From Pandoraea terrigena (GTDB lineage: Bacteria; Pseudomonadota; Gammaproteobacteria; Burkholderiales; Burkholderiaceae): a stretch of DNA of 64,000 nucleotides. The stretch spans positions 124,001-188,000 of the forward strand of contig NZ_CABPRU010000009.1 of NCBI RefSeq assembly GCF_902459705.1, read 5' to 3'. Shown piece after piece: positions 16,800 through 26,849 of the stretch. How positions within the stretch are numbered: position 1 is the stretch's first letter; each line of letters opens with the position of its first letter. A program made the translations under genes and the position numbers. The notes under the pieces were generated by a model that saw nothing but the letters and a program-made list of their open reading frames with translations, had not been told where the DNA came from and ran no database searches.

Positions 16800-17522
16800 T
16801 CAGTGACTGCCGCCCAGGTAGGCGGCACGCACCTTGTCGTCGTTGCGCAGGTTTTCTGCCGGGCCATGCACGGAAATCTGCCCGTTCTCCAGCACGTAGC
16901 CATAGTCGGCCACGGCCAGCGCGGCGGCCGCGAACTGCTCTACGAGCAGCATCGTTACCCCCTCCGCCTTCAGGTTGCTGATGATACGGAAGACTTCGTC
17001 GACCAGGATCGGTGCGAGCCCCATCGACGGCTCGTCGAGCAGCACGATATCGGGGCGCAACATGACCGCGCGGGCCATGGCGAGCATTTGCTGCTCGCCG
17101 CCCGAAAGCGTGCCGGATAGCTGATTGCGCCGCTCTTTCAGACGCGGGAATAGATCCATCGCGCGCTCCAGGTCGGCCGCCACATCGCCGCGCGGACGGC
17201 TGCCCGTCAGGCGCGGAAAGGCCCCCAGGCGCAGGTTGTCCATCACCGACATGGTCGAGAATACGCGCCGGCCTTCGGGGGAATGCGCCAGGCCAAGCTT
17301 GGCGATCCGATGCGAGTCGAGTCCGTCGATACGCTTATCGCCCAGTGTGATTTCGCCCGCCGTCGGCTTGATCATGCCGGACACGGCACGCATGGTCGTC
17401 GTCTTGCCCGCGCCGTTCGATCCGATGAGCGTGACGACCTGGCCGCTCGGCACATCGATGTCGATGCCGTGCAGCACCTGCACCTTGCCGTAGCCGGCTT
17501 GCAGATTACGAATGGAAAGCAT
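16800..17522 (-). CDS. livF: Branched-chain amino acid-type ABC transporter ATPase, LivF
   Basis: A 240-residue ATPase starting at 17522 (the open frame upstream of this is non-coding). Walker A is GSNGAGKTTT (about 34-43), the signature is LSGGEQQM, Walker B is DIVLLDEPSMGL, and the switch histidine position reads VEQFA, the LivF-specific variant of the H-loop region. LivF pairs with LivG on the cytoplasmic face of the LivHM permease to import branched-chain or other hydrophobic/amide substrates. It is the last gene of the operon, 74 bp behind the fused livMG gene. Confidence 0.93.
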   Translation of the reverse strand: MLSIRNLQAGYGKVQVLHGIDIDVPSGQVVTLIGSNGAGKTTTMRAVSGMIKPTAGEITLGDKRIDGLDSHRIAKLGLAHSPEGRRVFSTMSVMDNLRLGAFPRLTGSRPRGDVAADLERAMDLFPRLKERRNQLSGTLSGGEQQMLAMARAVMLRPDIVLLDEPSMGLAPILVDEVFRIISNLKAEGVTMLLVEQFAAAALAVADYGYVLENGQISVHGPAENLRNDDKVRAAYLGGSH

Positions 17523-17596
17523 AGTGGTTCCGTTTGTCCGTCGTGGCTGCGGCGCACACGGGGCGTCCCCGCCGTGCGCCGCAAGCGCGAATGTCG

Positions 17597-19585
17597 TCAG
17601 TGCGCCGTCGATGCACCGCCCAGATAGGCCTCGATCACCTTCGGATCGGTCTGGATCTCTCCCGGCAGGCCCTCGGCGATCTTCTGCCCGAAGTCGAGCA
17701 CGGAGACCGTCTGGCACGTGCTCATCACCACGTCCATGTGGTGCTCGATCAAGATGACCGTAATGCCGTGGTCGCGAATCTTGCGAATGATCGTGAGCAA
17801 TTCGCGAATGTCGGGTGCCGTCAAACCGGCGGCCGGTTCGTCGAGCAGCAGCAGACGCGGATCCAGCGCCAGCGCGCGCGCGATTTCCAGTAGGCGCTGC
17901 TTGCCGTACGGCAGGTTGCGCGCCTCTTCGTCGGCGAGCGACGCCAGGCCCACGAACTCAAGCAGTCGCATCGCCCGTGCCCGTGCCGCGACCTCCTCGC
18001 GCTTGTATCTCGGCAGGCGCAGCGACACGTCGATCAGCGTCGAGTCGAACGTGTGATGCAGCCCGACAAGTATGTTTTCCAGTGCGGTCATTTCACCGAA
18101 CAGTTGCACGTTCTGGAACGTACGCGCCACACCGGCGAGTGCAATATCCGACGATGAGCGCCCGGCCAGCGGCTGACCGGCGAACTCGATGCTGCCGGCC
18201 GTCGGCACATAGATGCCCGTGAGCACGTTCATCATCGTGCTCTTGCCGGACCCGTTCGGGCCGATCAACCCGTGAATCGTGCCGCGCTTGACGCTCAGAT
18301 CCACTTGATTGAGGGCTTTCAGGCCGTCGAACTGCATGAGCACCTGACGCACGTTGAGCAGTTCGTCAGGACCGCCCGCCGCCGCCGTCAAGATCGGATC
18401 GCGCTCGCTGTCGACCGACGCGTCGACTTGCGTGGCCGATGCCGTCAACGTGCGACGGCGATGCAGGATTCGCGAGCGCACGAAGCCAATGATGCCGTCC
18501 GGCAGGTAGTACACGACGAACAGGATCATCAGCCCGAAGATCGTCAGGCGCCAGTCTGTAATGCTGTCGCGCCACCAGGTCACGCCGGCCAGGGCCACCG
18601 TGCCGACGATCGGCACCGCCGCCTTGGCGAGCGAGGTGCGCGCACGGGCGACAGCGGTCACCGCCACGACCGTGGTCACGGCGGCGATGGCCGTGGCCAC
18701 GATCCGGAAGGTGCCGATGTCGTCGAGCAATTGCGGCAGCAACACGATGATCGCCGCCCCGAGCAACGCGCCGCTTCGCGTCTTGCGCCCGCCCATGATG
18801 ACGGCGAGCAGGAACAGGATCGTCAGCTCGAAGTTATACGTGTTCGGCGAGATATATTGCTCCGAGTACGCATACAGACTGCCCGCCAGACCGGCGAAAC
18901 CGGCACTGATCACGAACGCGTACACCTTGTAGCGATACACTGAAACGCCCATGCAGTCCGACGCCACCGGCGAATCGCGCAACGCCTCGAAGGCGCGCCC
19001 GAGGTGCGACTTCAAAATCCGGTGCGCCACGAGCATGCTCACCAGCAGCAACACGGCCACGAACCAGTAGTACTCGGTCTCATCGATCGGATGCCCCCCG
19101 ATCACCGGCTTTGTGAGCTTGATGCCGAGCGGCCCTTCCGTGAGGAAGTCCATCTCATTGATGAGAATCTGGATGATGGTGCCGAACGCGAGCGTCACCA
19201 TCGCCAGATACGGGCCGATGACGCGCAGCGCGGGCAAGGCGAGCAACGCGCCGAACGCGGCCGTAATCAGGATCGCGGCCGGAAGCGCCAGCCAGAGCGA
19301 GAGTCCGAGCTTGGTGAAGAACACACCCGCCACATAGGCGCCGATGCCGAACAGGCCCGCATGGCCCAGCGACACCTGCCCGGTGTAACCCACGACGATG
19401 TCCAGCCCGAAGAGCAGGATCGCGTAGATCATGATCGTCTCGATCATGTGGATGTAGTAAGGGTTGCCGATGGCCATCGGAAAACCGAACAGCGCAACGA
19501 TACCCACGATGGCAGCCAGCTTCGTGGTCACACGCAAGCCGCCGAGATCGCGGGCCCCGCGCACGGTGGAGGTCTGTGCGGTCAT
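17597..19585 (-). CDS. LivM permease fused to LivG ATPase (HAAT ABC transporter)
   Basis: A single 662-residue polypeptide. Residues about 20-390 are a LivM permease (FGLDIVVGYTGQVSLGHAGLFGIGAY is its hallmark, followed by AFEALRDSPVASDCMGV). Residues about 410-662 are a LivG ATPase with Walker A GPNGSGKST (near 443), the signature LPYGKQRLLEIARAL, Walker B LLLLDEPAAGL and H-loop VILIEHHMDVV. The frame is continuous with no internal stop, so this is a true fusion of proteins normally encoded separately. Start 19585 lies 2 bp after the livH stop, implying translational coupling. It forms the inner-membrane translocator with LivH and uses LivF as second ATPase. Confidence 0.93.
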   Translation of the reverse strand: MTAQTSTVRGARDLGGLRVTTKLAAIVGIVALFGFPMAIGNPYYIHMIETIMIYAILLFGLDIVVGYTGQVSLGHAGLFGIGAYVAGVFFTKLGLSLWLALPAAILITAAFGALLALPALRVIGPYLAMVTLAFGTIIQILINEMDFLTEGPLGIKLTKPVIGGHPIDETEYYWFVAVLLLVSMLVAHRILKSHLGRAFEALRDSPVASDCMGVSVYRYKVYAFVISAGFAGLAGSLYAYSEQYISPNTYNFELTILFLLAVIMGGRKTRSGALLGAAIIVLLPQLLDDIGTFRIVATAIAAVTTVVAVTAVARARTSLAKAAVPIVGTVALAGVTWWRDSITDWRLTIFGLMILFVVYYLPDGIIGFVRSRILHRRRTLTASATQVDASVDSERDPILTAAAGGPDELLNVRQVLMQFDGLKALNQVDLSVKRGTIHGLIGPNGSGKSTMMNVLTGIYVPTAGSIEFAGQPLAGRSSSDIALAGVARTFQNVQLFGEMTALENILVGLHHTFDSTLIDVSLRLPRYKREEVAARARAMRLLEFVGLASLADEEARNLPYGKQRLLEIARALALDPRLLLLDEPAAGLTAPDIRELLTIIRKIRDHGITVILIEHHMDVVMSTCQTVSVLDFGQKIAEGLPGEIQTDPKVIEAYLGGASTAH

Positions 19586-19587
19586 GG

Positions 19588-20466
19588 TTACACCTTCTTG
19601 ATGGCGGTCTTGCCGAACAGGCCCGCCGGCTTCACGGCCAGCACGAGCAGCAGCAGCACGAGACCCGGCACGTCTTTGTAGCCGGTCGAAATGTAGAACG
19701 CGGTCGTCGTCTCGGCGATGCCGAGGAGCAAACCGCCGACGAGCATGCCCATCCCGCTCGACAGCCCGCCGATAATCGCCACCGCGAAGGCCTTGAGTCC
19801 GAGCACCGCCCCCATCGTGGCGCCGGTCAGCGTCAGCGGAGCAACGAGCACGCCCGCAAAGGCCGCGGCCATGGACGACAGCGCGTACGAAAAGGTGATC
19901 ACCAGGCTGGTGTTGATGCCCATGAGCCCGGCGGCATCGCGGTCGTTGGCCGTGGCCACCACCGCCTTGCCATAGATCGAGCGCCGGTTGAAGAACTCGA
20001 CTGCGGCCATCATGAGCAGTGCGCCCGCAACCACGAGCAGCTCCATCGGCAACACGTTCGCGCCGAACAGATGGATCGGCGACTCGGGCAGCGGCGACGG
20101 GAATTTGAGGTCGTCGCGTCCCCATACGTTTTCCGCGACGTTACGAAAGATGATGCCCAACGCGATCGTGGACATGATCCAGCCGAACTCCGACTTGATC
20201 CGCAAGGCAGGCTTCACGCCGATGCGCTCAACCAGCGCCCCCTGCACGAGACCGAAGAGGCAGACGATGGGGATCATCAGCCAGTAGTTCAAACCCAGGG
20301 TGTCGACCAGCGTCAGGCCGACCAGTGCGCCGAGCATCAGCGCTTCGCCCTGGCCGAAGTTCAGGGTGCCGGACGTCGCGAACGTCAGTTGGTAACCGAA
20401 GGCGATCACGGCGTAGATCATCCCCAGCGCGATACCGCTGTAGATGAGTTGAATCAGGATGGTCAT
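19588..20466 (-). CDS. livH: HAAT-family ABC permease LivH
   Basis: A 292-residue membrane protein with about eight hydrophobic helices. GIALGMIYAVIAFGYQLTFATSGTLNFGQGEALMLGA is split over the first two helices and is the LivH signature; GKAVVATANDRDAAGLMGIN is the cytoplasmic EAA-like loop that contacts the ATPases. It pairs with the LivM half of the downstream fusion protein, whose start codon is 2 bp beyond this stop. The binding-protein gene lies 229 bp upstream, across a strong stem-loop. Confidence 0.93.
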   Translation of the reverse strand: MTILIQLIYSGIALGMIYAVIAFGYQLTFATSGTLNFGQGEALMLGALVGLTLVDTLGLNYWLMIPIVCLFGLVQGALVERIGVKPALRIKSEFGWIMSTIALGIIFRNVAENVWGRDDLKFPSPLPESPIHLFGANVLPMELLVVAGALLMMAAVEFFNRRSIYGKAVVATANDRDAAGLMGINTSLVITFSYALSSMAAAFAGVLVAPLTLTGATMGAVLGLKAFAVAIIGGLSSGMGMLVGGLLLGIAETTTAFYISTGYKDVPGLVLLLLVLAVKPAGLFGKTAIKKV

Positions 20467-20583
20467 GCGGTCCTCTCTCGCGAGTGCGAGCCTACGAGCG
20501 ATGCACGGGAGGTATTCGAGACGCGTGCCATGCGCCGGTCCCGAGTGCCGGCGCCTGGCCCGGATGGACCGACGGCGCGCCCA

Positions 20584-20624
20584 CTGGTCCCGGACACCCC
20601 GTTGCCGGGGGGCCGGATCACCAG
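20584..20624 (-). terminator. Intercistronic stem-loop between binding protein and livH
   Basis: CTGGT...ACCAG closes a GC-rich stem with an inner CCCCG-TTGC-CGGGG hairpin (20597-20610). No T-run follows. Such structures between a binding-protein gene and its permease genes usually protect the upstream mRNA or attenuate read-through, so that the binding protein is made in excess. Confidence 0.5.
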
Positions 20625-20695
20625 CGGCGCGCGCCGTCGTTCATCCGTCATGGCTGCAAGACGCAACCGGAATGCAACGTTGCGGAAAGTGCGAA

Positions 20696-21910
20696 TTACT
20701 TCGCAGCCTTCTCGCGGACCTTGCTGCCCGCCTTCAGGTCGGTGTCGTACGCGTACACGACGCGACCACCCTTCACTTCGCCCATCACCGGGATATTGGC
20801 GGTGATGGCGTCGTGATCGTCATGCGTGAACGGGCGATCGTAAGTCGTGACCACGCCGTCGACCGGCGTCTTCAGGTCTTCCAGTGCGGCGCGCACCTTC
20901 GGGCCGTCCGTGCTGCCCGCCTGCTTGATGGCCGCGGCCAGCAGGTAGACCGAGTCGTAGCCCTGCGCGGCCGACACTGCCGAGTCGATACGATTGTTCT
21001 TCGGCTTGAACATGGCCAGGTAGGCGTCGATGAAGGCCTTGCGCTTGGGCGTGTTGGGTTCCTGAATGAACGTTTGCGGCATGCGGGCACCTTCGCCGTT
21101 CACGCCCGAGTTGTCGATGTAGTTCGCCATCGCGAGCGTCCAGCTACCGACCAGCGGCAGCTTCCAGCCGAGCTTGGCCATGCCGTTGGCGATCTGCGCC
21201 AGTTCGGGGCCAATACCGTACGTGAGGATCACGTCGGCACCGGCCTGCTTGGCCTTGAGCAACTGGGCCGTCATGTCGACGTCCTTGATGTTGAACTTCT
21301 CTTCGGCCACCGGCTTGATGCCCTTGGCTTTGAGCGCCTTTTCCAGATCCTGGCGCCCGAGCTGGCCGTAGTTGGTGGAGTCGGCGAGAATCGCCGGCTT
21401 CTTGAAACCACGGCGTGTAATCGCCTCTTCCACGATCATCGGCGCCTGGATGCTGTCCTTGGCCGAATTGCGGAAGACGTAGTTATCGGGGTACTGAGGC
21501 GGCTTGAATTGCTGGGTGATGACCGTGCCCGTCGCCACATTGTTGAACACCGGAATCTTGGCGTCCTGATAGAAGCGTTGCGACGCGAGCGCCACGCCCG
21601 TATTGATGAAGCCGACGGTGGCAACCACCTTTTCCTTGTTGATCAGTTCCTGCGCGACTTGCACGCCGCGCTCGTTCTTGGCTTCCTCGTCGCGCTCGAC
21701 CAGCTCGATCTGGCGGCCCAGCACGCCACCTGACTTGTTGATCTCCGACGCGGCGAGACGCACGCCGTCGCGCATTGAAACGCCCATCGACGACGAGCCG
21801 CCAGTGAACGGGCCGGATACACCAATCTTGATCGGATCGGCCGCCACGGCCATCGATGCGGACAGGGCAAACGCCACGGCGCCAGCCATGACCTTGAATC
21901 GGAATTGCAT
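20696..21910 (-). CDS. Periplasmic substrate-binding protein, LivK-like
   Basis: A 404-residue protein starting at 21910 (GGAGA 9 bases upstream; upstream frame discarded). Residues 1-24 are a signal peptide (MQFRFKVMAGAVAFALSASMAVAA, cleavage before DPIKIG). The mature part is a type I periplasmic binding fold: IKIGVSGPFTGGSSSMGVSMRDGVRLAA and the central VATVGFINTGVALA segments match the Leu/Ile/Val- and amide-binding family. It delivers the ligand to LivH/LivMG. The length is slightly above the typical 370-380, and the ligand is not deducible. Confidence 0.9.
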   Translation of the reverse strand: MQFRFKVMAGAVAFALSASMAVAADPIKIGVSGPFTGGSSSMGVSMRDGVRLAASEINKSGGVLGRQIELVERDEEAKNERGVQVAQELINKEKVVATVGFINTGVALASQRFYQDAKIPVFNNVATGTVITQQFKPPQYPDNYVFRNSAKDSIQAPMIVEEAITRRGFKKPAILADSTNYGQLGRQDLEKALKAKGIKPVAEEKFNIKDVDMTAQLLKAKQAGADVILTYGIGPELAQIANGMAKLGWKLPLVGSWTLAMANYIDNSGVNGEGARMPQTFIQEPNTPKRKAFIDAYLAMFKPKNNRIDSAVSAAQGYDSVYLLAAAIKQAGSTDGPKVRAALEDLKTPVDGVVTTYDRPFTHDDHDAITANIPVMGEVKGGRVVYAYDTDLKAGSKVREKAAK

Positions 21911-22299
21911 AAGGGTCTCCTTCGGTGCGATGCGTTTCGATATGACGCTTTTCTGCTGCGATTTCCTGATGTTGCAGGCCCTGCCGTAGAACGCGCGACT
22001 CGCGAGTCGTTTCCCCCGCCGCACCACCCCGGCCTTCTCATTCGTGTCAGGGTGATACCGTACAGCACGCCTTGAACGACTAACCTAGCGCGCCGATTAT
22101 GTGTTCGCTGAGTTTTGCTGGCAAAGGCGGGAATACCCCTACGCAGATGCGGGTTAACGCGCCGCTATCGCCAATTGGCGCGGGTTTCCAAGGGGTTTGG
22201 CGGCACGCGCCAGGGATGGCGCGTGTCGGGATATCGAAACGGAGTCCCAAAGAGTTCGACTTGGCGGGCGGGTCGTAAGGCAGGTGTAAGCGATGGCGA
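21911..22299. other. 389-bp intergenic region upstream of the Liv operon
   Basis: No gene is visible. The region must hold the Liv-operon promoter and the ftsK-like 3' end. It contains a perfect palindrome CGCCAATTGGCG at 22169-22180 and a perfect 9-bp hairpin CACGCGCCA-GGGA-TGGCGCGTG at 22204-22225, the latter about 75 nt beyond the ftsK-like stop and without a T-run. Confidence 0.4.
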
Positions 22300-25200
22300 T
22301 TAGTCGCCCGGCGCGATCACTTCGCGCGCACCATTTCGGCCCATCGGACTGACAAGTCCGGCCGTCTCCATCTGTTCGATCAGGCGGGCGGCGCGGTTGT
22401 AGCCGATGCGCAATTGCCGCTGGACGGCCGAAATCGACGCACGACGGGAATTCAGCACGAATGCCGCTGCGTCGTCATAGAGCGGATCGGACTCCGCATC
22501 GCCCGACGACTCGCCGAACAGATCGGCGGACCCGGCGTCGCTCGGATCGCCCGCGAGGATCGCATCGTCGTAGTCCGGCTCGCCATACTGCTGCCAGTGC
22601 TGGACGACACGATGCACCTCGTCGTCGGCGACGAACGCGCCGTGGACCCGCTGTGGATAGCCCGTGCCCGGCGGCAGGAACAGCATGTCGCCCTGCCCCA
22701 GCAGCGATTCCGCGCCCATCTGGTCGAGAATCGTGCGCGAATCGATCTTCGACGACACCTGAAAGGCCACGCGTGTTGGGATGTTCGCCTTGATGAGACC
22801 CGTAATCACGTCGACCGACGGCCGCTGCGTCGCGAGAATCAGGTGAATGCCCGCCGCGCGCGCCTTCTGCGCCAGCCGCGCGATCAGTTCCTCGATCTTC
22901 TTGCCGGCCACCATCATGAGATCCGCCAGCTCGTCGATGATCACGACGATGAACGGCAGACGGTCCAGCGGCTCCGGCGCATCGGGCGTGAGCGAGAACG
23001 GATTGCGCACCTTTTCGCCCGCCGCACGCGCCGCGTCGATCTTCTCGTTGTACCCGGCCAGATTGCGCACGCCGAGCGCGGACATCAGCCGGTAACGCTT
23101 CTCCATTTCGCCCACGCACCAGTTCAGGGCGTGCGCCGCCTGCTTCATGTCGGTCACGACCGGGGCGAGCAAATGCGGAATGCCGCCATAGACGGATAGC
23201 TCCAGCATCTTCGGATCGATCATGATGAGCCGCACGTCGTCCGGGGTCGCCTTGTAGAGCAACGACAGGATCATCGCGTTGACGGCCACCGACTTGCCTG
23301 AGCCGGTCGTGCCCGCCACCAGCAGGTGCGGCGCCCGCGCCAGGTCGGTCACAACTGGCGCCCCCGTGATGTCCTTGCCCATGGCGAGTGCGAGGTGCGA
23401 GCGATGGGCGTCAAACACGGGAGCCGTCAGGATTTCGGACAGGCGAATCATGTGTCGCTGCGCGTTGGGCAGCTCCAGCCCCATGCAGGTCTTGCCAGGA
23501 ATGGTCTCGACCACGCGAATCGACGTCACGCCCAACGCACGCGCCAGATCCCTCACGAGACCGACGACCTGCGCGCCACGCACCCCCACCGCCGGCTCGA
23601 CTTCGAACCGCGTGATGACCGGGCCTGCCGATGCACCGACCACCGTGACCGGCACCTTGAATTCGGCCAGACGTTGCTCGATCAACTGGCTTACGGCCGC
23701 GAGCGCCTCGTCCGGGACAAGCTTGGCGACATCCTGCGACGTCGCGGACGACAGCAGATCGCGCGACGGCAATGCGTAATCGACAGCGGCACGCGGCGGC
23801 GCGAGCACGTAGGGCGTGTCGGCGGAGAAAGCCGCGGGGCGCGGCTCGGCCGTACTCGCCACGCCGAACGGTACCGTCGCGGCGAACGCCGGAATGGCGG
23901 GTACGGCGGCTACGGCAGTTGTGGGCGGCGGCATCGATGACGTCGAGCCAGGCGGTACCGCCAACAACGGGGCGGTGTCGCCGTGCGTCATCGGTGTGTT
24001 CGCTGCAAGCGGTTCCTCGTCTGCGCGCGCCCACGTGCCGTCGGCACGCAAGACATAGTGCGGCTTCGGCGAGGCCGCCGTCGCCTCCGTGGCGTCGAGT
24101 TTGTCGCCCGTATCCACCGGTTCGGCGGGTTCGGCGGGTTCGGCGGGTTCGGCGGGTTCGGCGGGTTCGGCGGGTTCGGCGGGTTCGGCGGGTTCGACGG
24201 GGCCGATAACGTCCGCCGCTTCTGGACTCACATTCGCGTCACCAATGACCACATTTTCCTGAAGATCGCGGGCGGACGGTGGCGAGACCGATACCTGGAC
24301 GGCGGCGTTGCCGACCTCCGCCTCGTCGGACGCGGTCCATTGGCGCAAGTCGCGAAGCAACGCTTGTGCCTCGTCGCGCAGCACGGCCAATGCCTGCAAG
24401 CGCGCCTGCTCAGCCGCACGCGCGGCGGCCTGCTGGGCCAGGGCCTCCGGTGTCGGACCCGGCGGCGAGGCATCGACAGGGCGTGCCTCGACGTCCTGCG
24501 CCGACATGTCGACAGGTGAAAACGCTGAGATGACGGAGGAAAGCGGTGAGGCGGCGTCGGTTGCGGACCAGGACGCGGCACCGCGCATCACCGGCGAAGC
24601 GGAATGAGGCACGACGGTGCCAGACGTCGCGACGTTGGCCGTCGTGCCGGGGGGCGTATTCGCACCGGGATCCGTCGTCGGCGACGTCACAGGCGGCGCG
24701 CCCCGCGGCGGAATATCTTCGAGTCCGAGCTGCGGTTTACGGAACGGACTATGCACGATCGTGCCGCGCAGATGGGCGGGTGCCACGCCCACGGGACGGC
24801 GATATCCTGTCGCCCCGGGAATCGACGTCGGGTTCACCGGATCGACAGGCGTAGGCGGCTTCGCGGGTGTCGCCGCCCGAGTTGCCGCGACAGGCGCAGC
24901 GCGCGTAGCGGCTCTGAAGGGCATCGCAGATGCAGCCGTCGCGGCAACCCTAGCCGATCCCCCTGATGTCGTCGGCGCAGCGGAGGCACTCGCGCTGGCC
25001 GTCGCCGAGGAGACAACGGCGGCACCGGCACGTCCGGTCGACGCGCCCGTGCCTGCCGGGTGAATGCGGGTGCCGTTCGCAAACGACGGCTCGGCACGCG
25101 GTGCACCGCGTGCCATCAACGGCGGCGGTCGCATGGCGTCGAGCCGCGCGCGCTCCTCATCGGAGAGCTTCCAGCGCGGCTGCGCCGCCAGCCCGCGGCG

Positions 25201-25722
25201 GCGCGGCACCGGATCTTCCCTCAGGCTACCGACATCGTGATGTCCCTGACCCAGCGTCGGTGCGAAGCGCTCGCCACGCTCACTCGTGTCGAACGACATG
25301 TGCGAGCGTCCCCGCACCGGCTCTCGGGCGGCGCCATCGAAGCGCGATTCGTAAACGGGGGCGTCGGCATCGTCGTCGGACGATTTGCCGCGCGCGAACA
25401 TGCCCCACCAAGTAGTGCCGAAGACCAGCGGAAGGGAAAAGAGAAGGACAAAGCCCGCCACGCCCATTGCGAGCGTACCGCCCAATGCGACGTGCAAGCC
25501 GTGAGACAGGGATTGGCCGATGCTGCCACCGGCGGTGTTGCCCTCGCCGCCCGTCAGTGCGGCGAGCGTGGCGCTCGAGCCCATCGCGAGCGGTACACCG
25601 AGCAACATACGGAGGGTGCTGGGGCCGAAGATGCGTATCTCACCGCCAAGCAGACCCCGCACGCCAGGCCAGCACAACGCCAGCAACCAAAACGTCGACA
25701 GTCCGAACCAGCCAAACCCCAT
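22300..25722 (-). CDS. ftsK: DNA translocase of the FtsK/SpoIIIE family
   Basis: A 1140-residue protein. An in-frame TGA lies just upstream of ATG 25722, so this is the longest possible start. The N-terminus has about three hydrophobic segments (residues 1-25, 37-57, 78-102), fewer than the four helices of classical FtsK. A long low-complexity linker (about 110-640) includes eight tandem Ala-Glu-Pro units (near 508-535). The motor follows: alpha domain, Walker [13 protein letters not shown] (near 807), Walker [13 protein letters not shown] and the conserved [12 protein letters not shown]. The C-terminal gamma winged helix (about 1093-1140) with [15 protein letters not shown] should read polar KOPS sequences. 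It would pump DNA at the septum for chromosome dimer resolution. Burkholderiales commonly carry two FtsK paralogues; which one this is cannot be told. Confidence 0.9.
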   Translation of the reverse strand: MGFGWFGLSTFWLLALCWPGVRGLLGGEIRIFGPSTLRMLLGVPLAMGSSATLAALTGGEGNTAGGSIGQSLSHGLHVALGGTLAMGVAGFVLLFSLPLVFGTTWWGMFARGKSSDDDADAPVYESRFDGAAREPVRGRSHMSFDTSERGERFAPTLGQGHHDVGSLREDPVPRRRGLAAQPRWKLSDEERARLDAMRPPPLMARGAPRAEPSFANGTRIHPAGTGASTGRAGAAVVSSATASASASAAPTTSGGSARVAATAASAMPFRAATRAAPVAATRAATPAKPPTPVDPVNPTSIPGATGYRRPVGVAPAHLRGTIVHSPFRKPQLGLEDIPPRGAPPVTSPTTDPGANTPPGTTANVATSGTVVPHSASPVMRGAASWSATDAASPLSSVISAFSPVDMSAQDVEARPVDASPPGPTPEALAQQAAARAAEQARLQALAVLRDEAQALLRDLRQWTASDEAEVGNAAVQVSVSPPSARDLQENVVIGDANVSPEAADVIGPVEPAEPAEPAEPAEPAEPAEPAEPAEPVDTGDKLDATEATAASPKPHYVLRADGTWARADEEPLAANTPMTHGDTAPLLAVPPGSTSSMPPPTTAVAAVPAIPAFAATVPFGVASTAEPRPAAFSADTPYVLAPPRAAVDYALPSRDLLSSATSQDVAKLVPDEALAAVSQLIEQRLAEFKVPVTVVGASAGPVITRFEVEPAVGVRGAQVVGLVRDLARALGVTSIRVVETIPGKTCMGLELPNAQRHMIRLSEILTAPVFDAHRSHLALAMGKDITGAPVVTDLARAPHLLVAGTTGSGKSVAVNAMILSLLYKATPDDVRLIMIDPKMLELSVYGGIPHLLAPVVTDMKQAAHALNWCVGEMEKRYRLMSALGVRNLAGYNEKIDAARAAGEKVRNPFSLTPDAPEPLDRLPFIVVIIDELADLMMVAGKKIEELIARLAQKARAAGIHLILATQRPSVDVITGLIKANIPTRVAFQVSSKIDSRTILDQMGAESLLGQGDMLFLPPGTGYPQRVHGAFVADDEVHRVVQHWQQYGEPDYDDAILAGDPSDAGSADLFGESSGDAESDPLYDDAAAFVLNSRRASISAVQRQLRIGYNRAARLIEQMETAGLVSPMGRNGAREVIAPGD
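24119..24199. repeat. 9-bp tandem repeat in ftsK coding for Ala-Glu-Pro
   Basis: GGTTCGGCG repeats eight times perfectly with a ninth copy differing by one base (24191-24199). On the coding (minus) strand it reads as an uninterrupted Ala-Glu-Pro tract in the FtsK linker. Its near-perfect DNA identity suggests recent slippage expansion, so copy number probably varies between strains. Confidence 0.9.
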
Positions 25723-25841
25723 AATCGCTCATGCTTCAGGAAAACCCGGAGTGCGATTGTAGCAGGTAGACCACCGTCCAGCGGCCCTCTCGGCAAGGAC
25801 TTTCGCGCATCGGCGCTCGCCGGTGCCGCGCGGTGCCGCCG

Positions 25842-26849
25842 TTACGCTCGGCCGTGCGTGCCCGTCGAACGCCACGTCGGCGTCGCGTCGAGCCCGGTGC
25901 TCTCCGCACCCGCCTCCGGCACAACCAGGCTCAGGCTTCGGCGACGCAGCGAACGCCAATCGATCTTCGCAAAGATATCGTCCCCCAGCGCGCTGGCGCG
26001 CGACAGGTTCTCGACGCGCACACCGCGCGCGCGCAACACTGCTGCCGCATGACGGAACGACGGCTCGATCAGACTGGTGAATTCCGCATCCAGCCGCGTT
26101 GGCGCACGCGTTTGCATCGTCTCGTAGAATCGCGGCGTCTGCGCGGCGTCGCGCAGATCGACCCCATGCAGATACAACTCGGTAAAGCCCAGCCACGTCG
26201 CCACCTGCAGGGCAAAATACGCCACGGTACCGCCGTGGAAAAAACCGTTGTCGATATCGAAGCTGTAACCGAGCCGGCCATGCTCGCCCTGGAAGGCCGC
26301 GCTTGCCGCGACCTGCGCGTTCGCGCGCACGACTTCAGGCGTTTGGGCAGCCTCCAGAGCTCGCTTGAAAATATCGTCCACGAGATAGAAGCGGCAACCG
26401 AACGCCGACGCCGGGAACATGTCCAGCAGTCGCGCGAGCACGACCGGCGTGACGAACAACACCAGGTCGCGCGCCACCACTCGGCGTGCCAGGTCCGGAC
26501 GCTGACGCACGAAACCGGCGTCGAGGATGCAGTAGAAGTTGAATTTCACCGGCGCGCGGTCGGTCAGCGCGATGGCCCCGTTCACACCCATGACGTGATG
26601 CATCGGAAGCGCTTCGTAATCGATGTCGGCGACCGACGGACCACTGGCGATGATGTGACAAGGCAAGCGCCGCAGGTGCTGCAATTCCGCGCGCCGGGCG
26701 AGCGGCACAGCGCGTGAGCGCCACACAAAGCGCTCGATGGTCCCCATGGCGTCTCGCTCGATGCGCGCGTGCGGCCACAGACGCTCGTTATGCCGCCACT
26801 TCGCCGTATGGCTGTAGCGGTAAACAAGTTTGAGAAGCGTCGAGATCAT
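25842..26849 (-). CDS. Predicted LPS glycosyltransferase, WaaZ/GT42-like
   Basis: A 335-residue protein starting at 26849; the frame continues upstream to 27053 but that part looks non-coding. CHIIASGPSVADIDY (about residues 66-80) is the nucleotide-sugar-binding N-terminal strand and loop seen in GT42 sialyltransferases, DUF115 proteins and Kdo transferase WaaZ. The later segment FFHGGTVAYFALQVATWLGF...LYLHGVDL matches the same fold (GGTV, a helix, then YLxGxD). No membrane segment or signal peptide is seen, so it should act at the cytoplasmic face of the inner membrane on LPS core. Donor and acceptor are not deducible. Monocistronic, 120 bp before the ftsK-like gene start. Confidence 0.6.
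   Translation of the reverse strand: MISTLLKLVYRYSHTAKWRHNERLWPHARIERDAMGTIERFVWRSRAVPLARRAELQHLRRLPCHIIASGPSVADIDYEALPMHHVMGVNGAIALTDRAPVKFNFYCILDAGFVRQRPDLARRVVARDLVLFVTPVVLARLLDMFPASAFGCRFYLVDDIFKRALEAAQTPEVVRANAQVAASAAFQGEHGRLGYSFDIDNGFFHGGTVAYFALQVATWLGFTELYLHGVDLRDAAQTPRFYETMQTRAPTRLDAEFTSLIEPSFRHAAAVLRARGVRVENLSRASALGDDIFAKIDWRSLRRRSLSLVVPEAGAESTGLDATPTWRSTGTHGRA

Noticed and set aside
24119-24199. Possible CRISPR or satellite repeat
   Set aside because: Units are 9 bp with no spacers and lie in frame within ftsK; on plus they give a Gly-Phe shadow peptide.
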